Counted from the first letter of the stretch, positions 8,037 through 16,485 are shown. The stretch is 64,000 nucleotides of DNA from Sphaerochaeta globosa str. Buddy (GCF_000190435.1 NC_015152.1:316458-380457), one strand, 5' to 3'. Numbers and translations are program-made. The notes: a model not told the origin generated them from the sequence alone.

Positions 8037-8212
8037 ACCGCTTCATGGACATGCAGCGGGTGATCAAAGTGACGCTAGCAATTCCTGGGCTTGTCCAAGA
8101 TGTGGCCTCAAATATCGGGTGTATCCTCATCTTATTGGTTAAGGGAGTCAAGAGCCCAATGGAGAAACTATTCATAAGTAGTGGAAGTGGTTGGAAAAAT
8201 GTGATATCTTAA
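8033..8212 (+). CDS. Possible small protein coupled to recombinase 3
   Basis: A 59-codon frame starts at an ATGA overlap with the recombinase 3 stop, an arrangement typical of translational coupling. It encodes a basic N-terminus (MNRFMDMQRVIKV), then a hydrophobic stretch (NIGCILILLV) and a Ser/Gly-rich end. I know no family for it. It is too short to judge from codon use and may be chance. Confidence 0.3.
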   Translation: MNRFMDMQRVIKVTLAIPGLVQDVASNIGCILILLVKGVKSPMEKLFISSGSGWKNVIS

Positions 8213-8236
8213 TGATACCAACGTGGTGCACATGCC

Positions 8237-8254
8237 TCAGGCTTAATTGCCTGA
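8237..8254. promoter_or_regulatory. Inverted repeat upstream of the small gene/GNAT pair
   Basis: TCAGGC and GCCTGA pair around TTAATT, and the left arm is also part of GCCTCAGGC. The repeat lies 17 bases before the aggaggtgag ribosome site of the 57-aa gene. An operator for autoregulation would fit a toxin-antitoxin pair. There is no T run to make it a terminator. Confidence 0.45.
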
Positions 8255-8282
8255 ATAGATAAACTTGAATAGGAGGTGAGCC

Positions 8283-8456
8283 ATGGCAACAAGTTCTTTT
8301 AACACTGTGTTTAAAATGCCCAAGAAGGCCTTGCGTGAAATCGCCAAGAACATCGATAAGCCTGTCGTTAGATTCAAGTTGTCTGAGAAAGATAAAGAAA
8401 GTCTCGCCACCAGTGGAGAGAGATTCCAGAAATGGTTGGACAGCAACAAGAGCTGA
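8283..8456 (+). CDS. 57-aa protein upstream of a GNAT enzyme, possible antitoxin
   Basis: The gene encodes a 57-residue basic protein: MATSSFNTVFKMPKKALREI, then AKNID, VVRFKLSEKDKE and FQKWLDSNKS. The ATG follows a perfect aggaggtgagcc. Its last 25 bases overlap the start of the acetyltransferase gene in another frame. Small DNA-binding antitoxins commonly precede GNAT toxins, but they are usually of the ribbon-helix-helix DUF1778 type and about 90 residues long. This one is not recognisably of that family, so the antitoxin role rests on context only. Confidence 0.55.
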   Translation: MATSSFNTVFKMPKKALREIAKNIDKPVVRFKLSEKDKESLATSGERFQKWLDSNKS

Positions 8457-8998
8457 GTCTTGAGCAGCTGGGTTCATGGCTAGGATATGCTGACGATTCC
8501 ATAATCGAGCAGGTCCTAGCCCGATTTTTATGCAGCCGCAACAAGGAGGTGGAAGAATTCCTTCACTCCTCGGCAATAGCATTTGAAAAATCTTCGAGTG
8601 CCAGAACTTATCTTCTAGCAACAGAAAATAAAGATATTGCAGGGTATTTCACACTCTCCATCGGGTTCGCTGATATCAGCAAGAGTGTAGACCTTTCCGA
8701 GGAAGACAAGCAGAAATTGAAGATGAGCAAATGCCCTGACCATAGAATTCCTTGTTTCCTTATTGGTCAACTAGGACGAAACGATTCATTTTCTCATGAT
8801 GAGTTGCCGGGTAATCAAATTTTAGAAATAGCATTGGCGGTTCTGGTTGAGGTGAAGGATCAGATCGGGGGAAAGTTTGTAATCGTCGAATGCGAGGATC
8901 ATCTGGTATCAATGTACCAATCCGAGCAATTTGGGTTCCGCTTGTTCAATACTCCCAGTAAGAAGCGAACATACAATCAATTGTTTCGGCTTCTATAG
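8432..8998 (+). CDS. GNAT-family acetyltransferase
   Basis: The 188-residue protein contains the GNAT core in its second half: FLIGQLGRND, helix GNQILEIALAVLVEV, strand KFVIVEC and the terminal YQSEQFGFRLF motif (the usual Y-x-x-x-GF). Residues 1-60 form a helical extension. Such proteins move acetyl groups from acetyl-CoA. In mobile elements, relatives paired with a short upstream gene can act as tRNA-acetylating toxins. Overlap with the 57-aa gene suggests coupled translation. The actual acceptor is unknown. Confidence 0.65.
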   Translation: MVGQQQELSLEQLGSWLGYADDSIIEQVLARFLCSRNKEVEEFLHSSAIAFEKSSSARTYLLATENKDIAGYFTLSIGFADISKSVDLSEEDKQKLKMSKCPDHRIPCFLIGQLGRNDSFSHDELPGNQILEIALAVLVEVKDQIGGKFVIVECEDHLVSMYQSEQFGFRLFNTPSKKRTYNQLFRLL

Positions 8999-9011
8999 TT
9001 TGAATTTTTTG

Positions 9012-10412
9012 CTATCGTGTGATGATATTTCGAGCAACTCTTATAATTTTACCAGCAATCCTTATCACAAACGACCGGTGATATAATTTGTTGTATGAAT
9101 TAAGAACTGGAGTCATATATTTCTCAAACACGGTAAAGTCGTTTGCTTCGAATGCTTTCTCATACGCGCTATTTCCCTCATCAAGCAACGGAATCCGACC
9201 ATGATAGATTTTTTTTCGTTTGTTAGAGACGGAATCACTTGGCTCTACACGTTTTTTTGGGTGCCATTCATTTTTCTGATCTTTGAGAAACAATCTGTAG
9301 GCTAGCCCCTCTCGCCTGTGTCTAAATCCACCGGCTTGGGATTGATAAATTTTCTCTGCTGATATCTCCTCAATGGTTAATTCTTCCTTGAAGTCTGTTA
9401 GTAAGCGAGCAATTCGTGGATTGCGGACTATGATCACATTTGTCCCACCTTCATCACTAACATATTCAGGTAGCCAAGCATCTCCTATAGTAATATCAGC
9501 ACATTCTGCGAGTACATCATCACAATAATCACAAGCATTATACCTAAAAAGGCCATGTCCCCAATTGTTGACAATGGTCTCTCTCATCGGTGAAGTATGG
9601 CTTACCACGGTGCTTGAGACTTCTCCAGAAACCTTGGCACCGTAATACCCAGCGGGTTTATTGGGAAGTTTTACACGAAAGTCTATATCCTGCAGTGAAT
9701 CAGGATGTATACCCAATTGCCAACCGATGGTCTTTGCGAATCGATCTGTTTTTAAGTGACCACAAACCAGACCAAGAGTGTAAAGTATTTTTTCCTCAAA
9801 GACTGGTTCTTTAAGAGAAAGCAAGCGAATAGCTTTAATGAAACAAGGGACTCCTATCAGAAGATATTTTCCTGGAGTATTTCGAACATGATTCAAGATC
9901 TCTGACATCTCTATTGGGTAGTATTTGGATTTGGCACCTTGAATGATTTCATCTTCTGTGGAAGAAACCGCATAGGAAAATAACAACTCAGATTTTTCAC
10001 TTGGTCTTACATGAAGGACATGATCAACCATTTTCTCCCTAAGCATGGTTGATGCCAACCAGGAACCCATCCCACCAGAACTGCCTTTTTCTCGGAAGCT
10101 GTTTTTAGAAACGAAGCCTGCATAATTCTTTAGGTGATAACCGAGATAGGCATCATGCTTGATACCGTCAACATTACCATACAACTGTTTTCCAAGCTCA
10201 TCTTCATTGAGAGACTCATCTGCAAACGGACAAACCTGTGATGAAAGGAGATCCGAAGAGAGATCTTCCGATACTACGGCTTTTCGTTCTGCCTGATATT
10301 TTCCTTCATGATCAAGTTTTATTTCATATGCAGATTGATCAAGTACAGCGCAAGCGCCACAACCGATACAATAATTTCCTGCCAATACTTTTTCTATTCC
10401 ATTATCAATCAT
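9012..10412 (-). CDS. FrhB/FdhB-like F420 hydrogenase beta-subunit family protein
   Basis: The 466-residue protein begins with an iron-sulfur motif (YCIGCGAC ... CPF) and carries the family blocks KGSSGGM, LLIGVPCFIKA, LVCGHLK, NACDYCDDVLAECADITIGDAW and GFRHRR. Relatives transfer electrons through FAD and 4Fe-4S centres. Many bacterial copies sit in cell-surface polysaccharide clusters and are poorly characterised. Here it stands alone inside a mobile region and is visibly richer in A+T than the recombinase genes. It therefore looks like separately acquired cargo. Its own role cannot be read from context. Confidence 0.75.
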   Translation of the reverse strand: MIDNGIEKVLAGNYCIGCGACAVLDQSAYEIKLDHEGKYQAERKAVVSEDLSSDLLSSQVCPFADESLNEDELGKQLYGNVDGIKHDAYLGYHLKNYAGFVSKNSFREKGSSGGMGSWLASTMLREKMVDHVLHVRPSEKSELLFSYAVSSTEDEIIQGAKSKYYPIEMSEILNHVRNTPGKYLLIGVPCFIKAIRLLSLKEPVFEEKILYTLGLVCGHLKTDRFAKTIGWQLGIHPDSLQDIDFRVKLPNKPAGYYGAKVSGEVSSTVVSHTSPMRETIVNNWGHGLFRYNACDYCDDVLAECADITIGDAWLPEYVSDEGGTNVIIVRNPRIARLLTDFKEELTIEEISAEKIYQSQAGGFRHRREGLAYRLFLKDQKNEWHPKKRVEPSDSVSNKRKKIYHGRIPLLDEGNSAYEKAFEANDFTVFEKYMTPVLNSYNKLYHRSFVIRIAGKIIRVARNIITR

Positions 10413-10771
10413 ATTTTGAGTTCTTCCATTATATCAACCTATCTTCTTTTAATGCCAATTCGGAAAAGAAGAAAACCAAAACCAGTATAACACAATTCCC
10501 ATTACGGGCAACAAGGGATAACGATCCTAAAAGAAGTTCCTCTCTCCCGTTAAAGCAGTAATTAGCCTACTTTCCAGTGCTCGGAACATGGCAAAGTTAA
10601 GAAAGACCATTGTGCTGATTGAAACATCTTACGGTGTGGAGATGGGCTGTCAGGTAAGAAGCAAGTTTAGTTGCCCACCACTATCTGAACAATTGGCATG
10701 ATTTTCAGAACAGGAAAGCTTGGGGCTTATTTTTCAGCTCGAACACTCAGACTGTGCGAGTACTTGGAGAA
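10413..10771. other. Intergenic stretch between cargo genes
   Basis: There is no gene with a credible ribosome site here. It holds the promoter side of the FrhB-like gene and the 3' side of the XRE gene. A 37-codon frame near 10588 has no ribosome site and no recognisable product. I see no repeats or terminator. Confidence 0.5.
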
Positions 10772-11110
10772 TCACCGATTGCGTCGCATGACCGTTTTCA
10801 TCTGGATCGTGTTCTGCAATAGGGTCTCTTTTTCATCACGCGTACAGTCTTCAAGCAGGTCCTTGAAGTCCTTGTCATAGGAATCGATGAGCACAGGAAT
10901 ACTGTCGTACAGCAGCGAATCAATGGTCGTGTCGAGAGCCTGTGCGATTGCTACCAAGGTCGGCAGGTTGATTTTTGCCTTGCCGCTTTCGATGTGCGAA
11001 TAGTGCGATGGTGAGAGCCCGATGATACCTGACAAGGTTGCTTGGGTCATGCCTGTCTTGATACGTGCTTCTCGGATGCGTTGCCCGAGCAGTTCATAAT
11101 CGATTCCCAT
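10772..11110 (-). CDS. XRE-family transcriptional regulator
   Basis: The 112-residue protein has an N-terminal helix-turn-helix (about residues 8-62: LGQRIREARIKTGMTQATLS, GLSPSHYSHIESG, LPTLVAIAQAL). A C-terminal extension (about 45 residues, rich in Asp, Glu and Lys) follows. It faces the operon at 11312-14922 across a 201-base gap that contains a promoter and a short dyad. It is therefore a good candidate repressor of that recombinase operon and of itself, like a phage-type switch. That role is inferred from position. Confidence 0.8.
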   Translation of the reverse strand: MGIDYELLGQRIREARIKTGMTQATLSGIIGLSPSHYSHIESGKAKINLPTLVAIAQALDTTIDSLLYDSIPVLIDSYDKDFKDLLEDCTRDEKETLLQNTIQMKTVMRRNR

Positions 11111-11170
11111 GAAAACCTCCCTTAGAATGATCTTCTGCAGACTTCGGAAGCAGCAGATCTATACAGCATG

Positions 11171-11241
11171 GACCAGCGGTCTCGCTGTAAGTGTTAAAAG
11201 AATGAGTTTTTATTGTAATACCCGGAAAGCGAAGTTATAAT
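11171..11241 (+). promoter_or_regulatory. Promoter and dyad before the shared-domain/recombinase operon
   Basis: TTGTAA (11213-11218) and TATAAT (11236-11241) are separated by 17 bases, a near-consensus sigma-70 promoter pointing at the 11312 gene. Upstream, GACCAGCGGTC (11171-11181) is a dyad that could bind the divergent XRE protein. The promoter is convincing. The operator is tentative. Confidence 0.6.
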
Positions 11242-11311
11242 AAACTGCAACAACAGTTTAGAAGAATTCTGTGCACTGAATAAACATTTCATACGTCCCA
11301 GAGGTGTTTTT

Positions 11312-12094
11312 ATGGCGATGAAGAAAGTAAGGGAACAGGAATTGGATACGCTGGAACTTGAGGTTCCTAAGGAAGAGCTGCCGCGCGTGAGCCTCGAAGG
11401 TTGTGAGATCGTCCGCAGACAGTTCCTCTCCCATCTGAAAGAGAACATACTGACCATCAGGCCTGATGGGATCCAATTCAACAATGCATGCATCACCCGG
11501 ATGCCCGATGTGCGGTACATCTATCTGATCATTGATAGAAGCAAGCGTTGGTTCATCATCAGCGCCTGTGACGAGGATGACAAGGACGGCCAGCGGTGGT
11601 GTACCGTCAAGCATGGTGAACGCAAGAGCCGAAAGATCCAAGGCAAGCCGTTCTGTGACCGCATCTATTCCATGATGGGTTGGAACAAGGGGTATGGCTA
11701 CAAGATCTGCGGAACTTTTGCGCTGCAGGTCGAGGATGAGGATAAGCTGCTCATGGTATTCGAGCTTGATGAGGCCGAAGCCCATGCGATGTCATCCAAG
11801 GCCCGCGCATATGCCGGGGTGGAGGATATCGAGGTCGGCGCAGAGGAATTGGCAAAACTTGATGAACTGGAAAAGAAGCGACAGGCCGATCGTGAACAGC
11901 GTGCCGCTGCCAAGGCCGCCGGTGAGAAGATTATCCGACGATATCGCAAGCGCGCCGTGCTTCCCCAGCAGTGGGGTTCCGATACCTTCGGCGTTCCGGT
12001 TGAGGAACACAAGGCGAAGGCCGAGGTGCCCCACCTTCCAGCCAGGGGTGATTCCGGTGATCTATTTATAGCGTCCGATAATCGCGGATGGTGA
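11312..12094 (+). CDS. Accessory protein A with the domain shared by the next two genes
   Basis: The 260-residue protein has a beta-rich domain at about residues 25-160: GCEIVRRQFLSH, ILTIRPDGIQFNNACI, YIYLIIDRSKRWFIISACDE, YSMMGWNKGYGYKI, LLMVFELDEAEA. A long charged, Lys/Ala-rich helix follows, then a tail containing VLPQQWGSDTFGVPVEEH. Related clostridial proteins are often annotated integrase, but no catalytic Tyr or Ser recombinase motif is present. The domain returns in protein B and in the C-terminal half of the 805-aa recombinase. I infer an accessory or targeting role in recombination. Confidence 0.65.
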   Translation: MAMKKVREQELDTLELEVPKEELPRVSLEGCEIVRRQFLSHLKENILTIRPDGIQFNNACITRMPDVRYIYLIIDRSKRWFIISACDEDDKDGQRWCTVKHGERKSRKIQGKPFCDRIYSMMGWNKGYGYKICGTFALQVEDEDKLLMVFELDEAEAHAMSSKARAYAGVEDIEVGAEELAKLDELEKKRQADREQRAAAKAAGEKIIRRYRKRAVLPQQWGSDTFGVPVEEHKAKAEVPHLPARGDSGDLFIASDNRGW

Positions 12095-12122
12095 ACGAAT
12101 CGATCGGATGGGAGGCTCCGGT

Positions 12123-12512
12123 ATGGCGATGGAGAGTGGCATCACAGTGAATTTCTCCAACAATGAGATCAATATCAGGACCAAGACGCTCAAGGACCTG
12201 AGGTCTCCCCGGTTCGTGCACATCTTCATCAACGAAAAGGAACGCCATTTATTGATCCGCCGATGTGAGGAGCGCGACAATGATGCGTTCCCGATCGATT
12301 ATGCTGCAGTGGAGATCGATAAGAAATGCCGATTCAAGGCCAAGCCCCTGGTCATCTACCTGGCGAACGTGATCGGCCTTCCGTACCCGTCCCAAACCCT
12401 GCGTTTCTGTGGCAACCTGCTGGAGGATGGCGATACCGTCCTCATAGACCTCGACGATCATCAGTTCCTCCCGTATCCCGATAGAAGAATAATGGGGGTA
12501 CGCCATGGATGA
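12123..12512 (+). CDS. Accessory protein B, minimal form of the shared domain
   Basis: The 129-residue protein consists almost entirely of the domain seen in protein A: ITVNFSNNEINIRT, RFVHIFINEKERHLLIRRCE, LRFCGNLLEDGDTVLIDLDD. The ATG at 12123 follows gggagg by seven bases and is preferred over an in-frame ATG at 12108. It lies 28 bases after protein A and overlaps the recombinase start by eight bases, so the three are very likely co-translated. It could be a subunit that assembles with its two longer relatives. No function is known to me. Confidence 0.6.
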   Translation: MAMESGITVNFSNNEINIRTKTLKDLRSPRFVHIFINEKERHLLIRRCEERDNDAFPIDYAAVEIDKKCRFKAKPLVIYLANVIGLPYPSQTLRFCGNLLEDGDTVLIDLDDHQFLPYPDRRIMGVRHG

Positions 12513-14922
12513 TTCGGTGAAGCGGCTGAGCAAAGGCTTGCAACCGGTGGCGCCGAAATCGTCGTGTGCAAGCGCGCTCCAAACGGCGAGCAAGGATGAT
12601 GTGCGTGAGCGCTACAACCGGCCTCGCGATCTGAGCAAGATCAAGGTGATACCGGCCCGGCAGGAATCGGATCCGTTCAATCCTAAGAGCCGCAAGCGTG
12701 TGGTGGTCTATTGCCGCGTATCGACCGATGGTATATCCCAGACCTCTTCATTCGAGTTGCAGAAGAACTATTACCTGAGATTTGTCAGGAAGAAACCCGA
12801 CTGGAAATTGGTCGGGCTCTATTCCGATGAGGGTATCACCGCTACGAGTATGGAAAAGCGCGTGGGGCTATTGACGCTGCTTGAGGATGCCAGGGCGGGC
12901 AAGTTCGACATCATCGTGGTGAAGAACCTATCCCGTTTGGCCAGGAACCTCATGGACTGCATGAACATCATCTATGAGCTTCGCTCTCTGCCTCACCCCA
13001 TCGGCATCCTTTTTGAAACCGAGAACATGTTCACTTTGGACAAGAATGTGGACTTCACCTTGCAGGTGCTCTCCCTGGTAGCTCAGGAGGAGAGCCACAA
13101 GAAATCCGAGGCCATGAACTCCTCATATCAGCAGCGCTTCGGCTCCGGACAGTTCACCAAGCCCGATCTGCTTGGTTATGACAGCGTCGGGGTCAATGAG
13201 ATCGCGATCAATGAAGAGGAAGCCCAGACCGTCCAGCTGATCTTCATGATGTTCCTCGCAGGCATCCATCCTTCCACTATCGCTGATGTATTGGTCATGT
13301 TGGGGCGCAAGACGCATACTCACAAGTACAAGGACGGACGCATCAAGGAAGGGGTGGTGAAGTGGACCGCCAATTCGGTGAGCAACATCCTGCGCAATGA
13401 ACGCAGATGCGGAGACGTGCTTGCCCAGAAGACCTACACCCCGAACTATCTCGATCACAAGCCCAAGAGGAATGAGAACCATCTTCCCCAGTATTATGCG
13501 AAGGACCAGCATCCGGCTATCGTTGCCCGTGAGGATTTCCATCTGGTGCAGAGGATACTTGAGGCCAACAGGGGAGGCTGGAAGTTCGGTCTTCCCGAGC
13601 TGGGTATCTATGAACGCGGTCCCCTGGGCGGTTTTGTGACCGCTGTGCCGAATTGGCGAGGATTTACCGCTGAGGATTACAATCGTGCCGCCCTCAGGGC
13701 GAACGGCATATCTGAGGCTGAGCTCGATGCATTCGAAAAGCGTCTCGCTTCGAGAAACCATGACGATGATACCGATCAGGTGCAGACTCCCGAGTTCCAG
13801 CATGCCTATGCGATCGACTCCGATGATTATGACCAATTCCCCGAGGATGCGGGCACGCAGGTGGAAGAGGGTAAGGAGGAAGTGGTCGAAAGCTACAGGA
13901 GTCTGGTTGAGTCGATGCGTGAAGGCCAAGACGATGAGGTGGACAAACGGCAGTTCGGTGGCTATGACCTGAGTGGCTGCGAGGTTGTCCGTCCCCATTT
14001 CTTCAATGTCCGCGACAAGATCAGCTTCACCGCCGATAGCAAGGGACTTTATTTCAATCGGATGTGCAGCCAGCAACTGGAATTCGGAACACAAGCGGCT
14101 CAATTCGTGGAGCTTGCCTACAACCCGGTGGAGCGTCTGCTGGTGGTAAGAAAGAGCAGAAAGGAGTCCGACCGTACCATCCGTTGGATTGGTGAGCAGA
14201 ACGGTAATCCCTGCATGCGCCGTTGCACCTGCAAAGGCATCTCGGGTGCGCTCTATGAGAACATGGGGTGGAATGCCAATTTCAAGTATCGGGTTCTTGG
14301 ATCGGTCCAGACAATCGGTGATGAGGATGTGTTGGTGTTCTTCCTGGATGAATCGATGGCGATCGTTCCGGCGAAAGCCGGCAGTATCCGCAATATCGAT
14401 ACCGATACCATCGATGAACAACAGGCCAGGGATATCGTGAGGGAAGGGTATCTTCCCGAGCAAGGCTATGTGCCCGATCTGTCTGACTTCGAACTGGGAA
14501 ATGGTCCCGTGGCAACATCGGTGAAGAAGCTCTCGAGAAGCAGGGCCATCTACTATGATGAACTGACCGAAAAGACTACAGGCGAATTGCATGTTGCCGA
14601 TCTGGGTGACAAAAAGTATGATCCCGAATGTGTGCAGCGTATGATCCAGAAAGGCATAGAGCCTGCCGAGGGGTGGCTGTACCTCAAGGGCATGGCTGTG
14701 ATCCGGAAGAACTATTTCACCATCCTCCCCATGGAATGGTCCGATGGGTTCGGTGAGGAATTCTACCAAGCCCAGCGCAAGAAGCAGATCCGAAGGTTTG
14801 GTGATCCTGACATAAGGGCCATGAGGCGTGCCATTCCGTATGGTTGGACAGTCGGCTTGGATTTGCCAACCGAACGGACGGTGCAGGAGACAATCGAGAT
14901 CTTGAAGAACGGGACCGCATGA
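12505..14922 (+). CDS. Serine recombinase 4 fused to the shared accessory domain
   Basis: The 805-residue protein has a resolvase domain (catalytic Ser73 in VYCRVST, VKNLSRLARN, SLVAQEES) and a Recombinase domain (about 220-360: LLGYDSVGV, RCGDVL, KDQHPAIV). A region beginning GGWKFGLPELG stands where a zinc ribbon would be expected, with no C-x-x-C. An acidic linker follows. At about 485-628 comes the domain shared with proteins A and B (GCEVVRPHFF, AAQFVELAYNPVERLLVVRK, LYENMGWNANFKYRVLG, DVLVFFLDE). About 175 unassigned residues end the chain. It is much longer than usual large serine recombinases (450-550). The fusion ties the unknown domain to DNA recombination. Confidence 0.85.
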   Translation: MDDSVKRLSKGLQPVAPKSSCASALQTASKDDVRERYNRPRDLSKIKVIPARQESDPFNPKSRKRVVVYCRVSTDGISQTSSFELQKNYYLRFVRKKPDWKLVGLYSDEGITATSMEKRVGLLTLLEDARAGKFDIIVVKNLSRLARNLMDCMNIIYELRSLPHPIGILFETENMFTLDKNVDFTLQVLSLVAQEESHKKSEAMNSSYQQRFGSGQFTKPDLLGYDSVGVNEIAINEEEAQTVQLIFMMFLAGIHPSTIADVLVMLGRKTHTHKYKDGRIKEGVVKWTANSVSNILRNERRCGDVLAQKTYTPNYLDHKPKRNENHLPQYYAKDQHPAIVAREDFHLVQRILEANRGGWKFGLPELGIYERGPLGGFVTAVPNWRGFTAEDYNRAALRANGISEAELDAFEKRLASRNHDDDTDQVQTPEFQHAYAIDSDDYDQFPEDAGTQVEEGKEEVVESYRSLVESMREGQDDEVDKRQFGGYDLSGCEVVRPHFFNVRDKISFTADSKGLYFNRMCSQQLEFGTQAAQFVELAYNPVERLLVVRKSRKESDRTIRWIGEQNGNPCMRRCTCKGISGALYENMGWNANFKYRVLGSVQTIGDEDVLVFFLDESMAIVPAKAGSIRNIDTDTIDEQQARDIVREGYLPEQGYVPDLSDFELGNGPVATSVKKLSRSRAIYYDELTEKTTGELHVADLGDKKYDPECVQRMIQKGIEPAEGWLYLKGMAVIRKNYFTILPMEWSDGFGEEFYQAQRKKQIRRFGDPDIRAMRRAIPYGWTVGLDLPTERTVQETIEILKNGTA

Positions 14923-15331
14923 TGAAGGCCCCGTCATGCCACGATACACAAACTATTTTTCTCAACAATGACCACAGCCGGACAGCTCTGCCCGGCATGG
15001 ACCTTCAACAACAGTATAACAATTATGGTACTGAGCGCCGCTCGGATCCCGATGCAAAAACCGGCGCGGAGCAACTATTTTTTGTTCAAAATATCCCCTA
15101 TAATTACCCATCCGCCCATTTTCTTGGGCTCCTGCGTCGTCTTTAATAACCTGACGACCACTAAATATAGCGTAACAAATAACACAATTTAACGATAAGG
15201 CTCCATATATAGCGTTTCACCTGCTAAGACGCGGACGGTTTCATGCGGTGAAGAACCTTACTACTGCTGAAGGTGGTGCCCTCACTTGGATGGCATCCCC
15301 AAAATCAGTGGTCCGAGTATTGTACGCAGCA
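14923..15331. other. Right junction of the recombinase island
   Basis: No gene is supported. GCCGG/CCGGC and CGCCG/CGGCG inverted repeats occur near 14978 and 15040 but have no T run. ATATAGCGT appears twice (about 15165 and 15207). An open plus-strand frame from about 15180 to 15410 has no ribosome site and no recognisable family, and part of it is antisense to a dehydrogenase fragment. An attachment site may lie here, but I could not define one. Confidence 0.4.
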
Positions 15332-15538
15332 TCAATCCCGCATTTTTTCGCAAGGGTAACACTTTCCACAGACGATTTGTGGCTCAATGGTTACTTTCTG
15401 CCCTTCAAATAGTCCTTTAACGTCCTTCCCGACGGCTACAATCATACCGGATACTTCATGACCTTGCGTTACAGGATATTTTGTAAAGGCGTGCTTGCTA
15501 ACAATTCTCGTGGATTTGCTTCTATGTTTGATTTTCAT
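15332..15538 (-). pseudogene. Fragment of a zinc alcohol dehydrogenase
   Basis: About 45 residues match the GroES-like domain of zinc dehydrogenases: YPVTQGHEVSGMI, VGKDVKG, GQKVTIEPQ and CGKCYPC, the start of the structural zinc site. The N-terminal portion before it is not family-like, and the rest of the enzyme (Rossmann domain, substrate domain) is missing. It is a relic at the edge of the mobile island, consistent with insertion or deletion damage. Confidence 0.65.
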
Positions 15539-15658
15539 CGTGAGCCTCGAGGTGCTAGTAGAGTTATCCGGAAACTATGTAGATTTATAAAATAGTCATT
15601 AAATTATCAATAATAGCTAGAAAGAATTTTGTGAAATGTAAGTAGCATTGCTTCTGAT

Positions 15659-16375
15659 CTAGTCTCGAAGTTCCATTTTTAATAAGTTTTGCGTTTCATC
15701 TTTTAGGAACGAGCCCATACGGAGAATGTTCTGCGCAATGTTCTGTGGTAAGGATGATGCATCACTAAAGGCTTCAAGATAACACGGGATACCTCCAAGT
15801 ATTCCATAACTGAGTAATTTCTCTTCGTTTGAGTAATTTGGAAAGAAAGCGGCACTCTGTAGGTAGTCAAAGCTTTGCAGCTCCAAATTACTGGTACTGC
15901 GCCCATAGAGAGGGCTTTTTGCGCCCATTACCTCAGTTTCCATGAAGCTCACGCTTGAGCCACAAAGAATGAGGAAGAGGTTTTTATCTTTCCATTGGTG
16001 ATCGATTGTATGCTGCAGAATCGATTTGACAGTTTGGTTGACTTCAGCAATGAACGGAAACTCATCGATGATTAGTGTAACTCTTTTTTCTGATACTTGA
16101 CTGGTTACATAGGTGAAAGCAGCCTGCCAATCCGAGAACGTGCCAAACGTTGTTCCGGTGAAATACCTCTGCAATGTTTTGGAAAAATCAGCAAGATTTA
16201 AGCTATCGTTTTTTGCTTGGGCAGAATAGAAAATCACCGAATGGCTCTTGGAAAATTCCTTTAGCAGGGATGTTTTTCCTACACGCCTTCTTCCATACAG
16301 TACCAAGTAGGCAAACGTATGGGAGGAATGCAGGGTTTCAAGCAGGGAGAGTTCTTTTTCTCGTCCAACAAACAT
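15659..16375 (-). pseudogene. Truncated AAA ATPase (archaeal-type, DUF234-like family)
   Basis: This 238-residue product has Walker A in YGRRRVGKTSLL, Walker B in VTLIIDEFPF, the sensor segment LFLILCGSSVSFME and LGGIPCYLEAF. Family members run to about 450 residues with a C-terminal nuclease-like domain. This frame stops after the ATPase half, and no continuation is seen downstream in any frame. It has a good ribosome site (ctggag) and an intact promoter with palindromes. It is probably a decayed gene, although a short product may still be made. Confidence 0.65.
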
Positions 16376-16397
16376 AGCAATCTCCAGGATTTTTAAT

Positions 16398-16440
16398 AGT
16401 ATACTTATGAGTATTATACTCGTAATTCCCTGAAAATCAA
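16398..16440 (-). promoter_or_regulatory. Promoter with palindromic operators before the truncated ATPase
   Basis: On the minus strand TTGATT (16435-16440) and TATAAT (16413-16418) are 16 bases apart. The -10 lies inside the perfect palindrome GAGTATAATACTC (16409-16421). A second palindrome, AGTATACT (16398-16405), follows it. Such placement is typical of autoregulation. Another AAA ATPase in the window (46160) also has repeats over its -10. Confidence 0.6.
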
Positions 16441-16485
16441 AACATTTTGTTCAACCCTCAAAGATTCATGGCGGATACCTCAAAG

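Noticed and set aside
8172-8621. 149-codon minus-strand frame over the 57-aa gene and GNAT start
   Set aside because: The plus-strand genes have a strong ribosome site and GNAT motifs; the minus frame has none.
13123-14949. 608-codon open frame on the minus strand opposite recombinase 4
   Set aside because: It mirrors the coding strand's codon bias, has no family motifs, and the plus strand encodes a clear recombinase.
1-15300. Intact, inducible prophage
   Set aside because: Only a small terminase and accessory genes are present in the window; no structural, lysis or replication genes are seen.
15180-15410. Open plus-strand frame at the island border
   Set aside because: No start signal or family match, and part of it lies antisense to a recognisable dehydrogenase fragment.
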